A stretch of DNA of 64,000 bases from Lumbricus terrestris (taxonomy: Eukaryota > Annelida > Clitellata > Crassiclitellata > Lumbricidae), in contig OX457041.1 in the NCBI GenBank assembly GCA_949752735.1, positions 26,671,576-26,735,575 of the forward strand. Reading direction: 5' to 3'. Shown piece after piece: positions 62,601 to 64,000 of this stretch. Positions within the stretch are counted from its first letter, which is position 1; each line of letters starts with the position of its first letter. The translations under genes and the position numbers were made by a program. Under the pieces are notes generated by a model. That model saw only the letters and a program-made list of their open reading frames with translations, was not told where the DNA came from and ran no database searches.

Positions 62601-62968
62601 TTTTATGGGATTCTTTGCATTGGGGAATTGGAAGGACCTCTGATTATGTCGTACTGCGAGAAGCACTTTATAAATCCGTAAATACCATAGCGTAGTAAGC
62701 TAACCCATCATCTTGATTTTCCAGGAAGCAGGTTCAGGCGACAAAGGTGGACGCTGCAAAGGACTGTGTCACGGTTCCAACGACGCTTCAGGAGTACTGC
62801 GTGACATCTCGCCCTCATCCTCCTCATTCGTCAGAGAATCTGACTGACCTGGACTTCTATGACGACGAAGATTATGTTGACGATGATGATGACGACGATG
62901 ATGATGACGATGTTAATGAGGATGCAGCGTGTGACAATGAGGAGGATTCGGGAAACAGCGATTCGTGA
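56444..62968 (+). CDS. UBE2R2: CDC34/UBE2R-type E2 ubiquitin-conjugating enzyme
   Basis: CDC34/UBE2R enzymes supply ubiquitin to SCF (cullin-RING) ligases and build K48 chains. Five exons join in phase: 56444-56617, 59422-59508, 59739-59836, 61618-61752 and 62725-62968, giving 245 residues (human 236-238). The UBC fold is complete: [50 protein letters not shown] with the HPN motif, then catalytic Cys92 in [12 protein letters not shown]. The acidic insertion specific to this subfamily ([21 protein letters not shown]) follows the cysteine, and an acidic C-terminal tail ends the protein. In human proteins this tail contacts the cullin basic canyon. The ATG at 56444 has G at +4 and is the first in the exon frame. 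Introns hold a LINE ORF2 remnant (58.3 kb), a probable TTAA element (60.4-61.4 kb) and an old LINE (61.9 kb). The gene is probably the single ancestor of vertebrate CDC34 and UBE2R2. Confidence 0.95.
58270..58590 (+). pseudogene. LINE ORF2 C-terminus (RTE/L1-like) relic in UBE2R intron 1
   Basis: Reading [20 protein letters not shown] and [13 protein letters not shown], then after a frameshift near 58390 [20 protein letters not shown] and QRREEWQY before a stop. The KR-x-RGRPR block and the REEW ending are typical of RTE/L1-like ORF2 C-termini. A related 3' end seems present on the minus strand at 3785-3860. Confidence 0.75.
59422..59508 (+). CDS. UBE2R2: UBE2R exon 2 (HPN motif)
   Basis: Acceptor TTTTGTGTAG, donor GAG|GTTAGC, 29 codons in phase 0: [15 protein letters not shown] to KMWHPNIYE. 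Confidence 0.96.
59739..59836 (+). CDS. UBE2R2: UBE2R exon 3 (catalytic cysteine)
   Basis: Acceptor TTTTTGTAG, donor GTCAG|GTCTGT; 32 codons plus 2 nt. Cys92 is the TGT at 59751-59753; the subfamily-specific acidic loop follows. Confidence 0.96.
60414..61431. mobile_element. Candidate TTAA-flanked (piggyBac-like) non-autonomous element
   Basis: TTAA at 60414-60417 and 61428-61431 border inverted ends CTCTTTGGCAGC and GCCGCGAAAGAG (two mismatches). A near-perfect palindrome, ATGCGGTCGA-AA-TCGACCGCAT, lies just inside the right end. It is AT-rich without a transposase and lies in UBE2R intron 3. Confidence 0.5.
61618..61752 (+). CDS. UBE2R2: UBE2R exon 4
   Basis: Acceptor TGTGTTCAG, donor ATCAG|GTCGGC; 1 nt, 44 codons, 2 nt. 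Encodes [19 protein letters not shown] and [17 protein letters not shown], the end of the UBC fold. Confidence 0.95.
61900..62690 (+). pseudogene. Decayed LINE in UBE2R intron 4
   Basis: [20 protein letters not shown] is readable at 61910-61970, followed by frameshifted CR1/L2-like sequence to about 62290. A minus-strand LINE end with TTACTTAC units is at 62307-62345, and a tail-like GCACTTTATAAATCCG at 62663-62680. Confidence 0.6.
62725..62968 (+). CDS. UBE2R2: UBE2R exon 5 (acidic tail)
   Basis: Acceptor TTTTCCAG; 1 nt, 80 codons, TGA. Starts [13 protein letters not shown] and [10 protein letters not shown] like human CDC34, then an Asp-rich run, largely GAT/GAC codons, ending [10 protein letters not shown]. 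Confidence 0.94.
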
Positions 62969-64000
62969 TTGATGCACTGATTGACGTTCGATCATGACGA
63001 ATAATCGAGGAGACAAAGGGACGGACAGTCTACGCAAACTGCGGAACTGAGTTGTGTTTATGCTTTCGGTGAGAGACAATAAATAAACTCTGACTGGTTG
63101 ACCAGTCACTGTAGGCCTTCCTACAGTGATTTGGTATGACTCTATCAATGATGTGAGAGGCTACTGTTTACTGCGCTCCTGAAGCTGCTTTTCGTGTAAA
63201 GTGTTTTTGCTCACAGGAAGCCATTTTGGCACCAGCTGCTTTCTGTAAATTGAAATGGTTTTTGTGTTTATTTTCTGCTCACGATAATCGTTTTGTCACC
63301 TTTTGTGTGTGCACCAAAATAACTTTGCGTCTAATTTCCTGCCTGTGTCACGAAATAGAGTATCCCCCGTATTAATTGTATCCCCCCAAATTTAAAAAAG
63401 TCGAAAAAACCGCTTCCGCGTGTATTTTTCTTTGCAAATTAAATTTCATCTGCTTTGTTTTGAACAATGACACTAACAGGTATGTTTATTCCTACTAGAT
63501 AATTTGTTTTGCCCTGTTTTTAGAGCACTTAAAACATTTAAAACACTTAAGAACACTCAGAGTCACTAAATAAATTCGAGTTGCCTATATCTGAGCATTG
63601 CTTAGGACACTTAAAACAATTATAGTCACTTTAAATTTTGATTACAGCATAAAAAAATTTATTATGCGCATTTTTCAAAAAAGGGGATAGAATGGTTTAT
63701 CCCACCGGATAGTATAGACCGGTTAATTCCATCCGGGGGGTAGATTAGTTCATCCCCCCGGATAGCTTTCAGGGGGGATACTCCGTTTCGTGTCACCTGT
63801 TTTCTTGAATTTGACTCCAGTTTCGTCTGAACCGACTTATGGATCTGACACCAATTTCCCTGTTTACGGAAATGTGTCTTACACAAATTTTGCCATCTTA
63901 AGCTGGGCTTGGATTCAATTTTTTGTACATGAAAATGGTTCATTCCGTTTTTCAGCTGACCAGAATCGATATATTGCCATTTATTGAACAATACCTTTTC
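62969..64000. other. UBE2R 3'UTR and downstream DNA
   Basis: After the polyA signals at 63.08 kb there is AT-rich DNA with CACTTAAAACA repeats (63530-63625) and a GGGGGATA/CCCCCGGATA-rich patch (63670-63785) whose words appear in both orientations. No gene. Confidence 0.45.
63078..63087 (+). promoter_or_regulatory. Polyadenylation signals of UBE2R
   Basis: Two overlapping AATAAA hexamers occur 110 bp after the UBE2R stop codon. No closer signal is present, so a short 3'UTR ending near 63.1 kb is likely. Confidence 0.6.

Overview
This is a window of animal nuclear DNA: multi-exon genes with GT-AG introns, abundant simple repeats, LINEs, tRNA-derived SINEs, hAT-type miniature transposons and one nearly full-length LTR retrotransposon. 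Compact 0.1-10 kb introns, invertebrate-like repeat content and a dispersed AGGCCTA motif suggest a marine invertebrate. An ambulacrarian (echinoderm or hemichordate) is a guess I hold with low confidence.

Three protein-coding genes can be rebuilt exon by exon, with splice phases that agree throughout. (1) On the minus strand, about 1-19193: the 5' part (six coding exons, about 318 residues) of a glutamate carboxypeptidase II / NAALADase (FOLH1/NAALAD2) gene. It encodes the cytoplasmic tail, signal anchor and protease-associated region; the catalytic domain lies beyond position 1. (2) On the plus strand, 35825-46243: PIGA, the GPI-GlcNAc transferase catalytic subunit, in 11 coding exons (438 residues). 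(3) On the plus strand, 56444-62968: a CDC34/UBE2R-type E2 ubiquitin-conjugating enzyme in 5 exons (245 residues, Cys92 active site, acidic tail).

Layout: 1-19.2 kb is the FOLH1-like gene, with introns full of trinucleotide arrays, a LINE and SINEs. From 19.2 to 35.6 kb is gene-poor sequence with a 24-bp satellite, a 23-bp minisatellite, hairpins and MITEs. From 35.6 to 46.3 kb is PIGA, carrying three hAT insertions in its introns. From 46.3 to 56 kb are two more hAT MITEs and a 7.16-kb Gypsy-type retrotransposon (minus strand, LTRs of equal length that look identical, 5-bp target duplication). From 56.4 kb to the end is UBE2R, with a LINE ORF2 remnant, a probable TTAA-type MITE and an old LINE in its introns.

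The three genes show no functional link; they are neighbours only. The most notable features are the retrotransposon (SCAN-like gag, protease, then RT/RNase H with the integrase core and front of RT missing, suggesting a recent non-autonomous Gmr1-like element), the set of hAT insertions with clean 8-bp target duplications, and a SINE family whose 3' tail matches a LINE in the same window.
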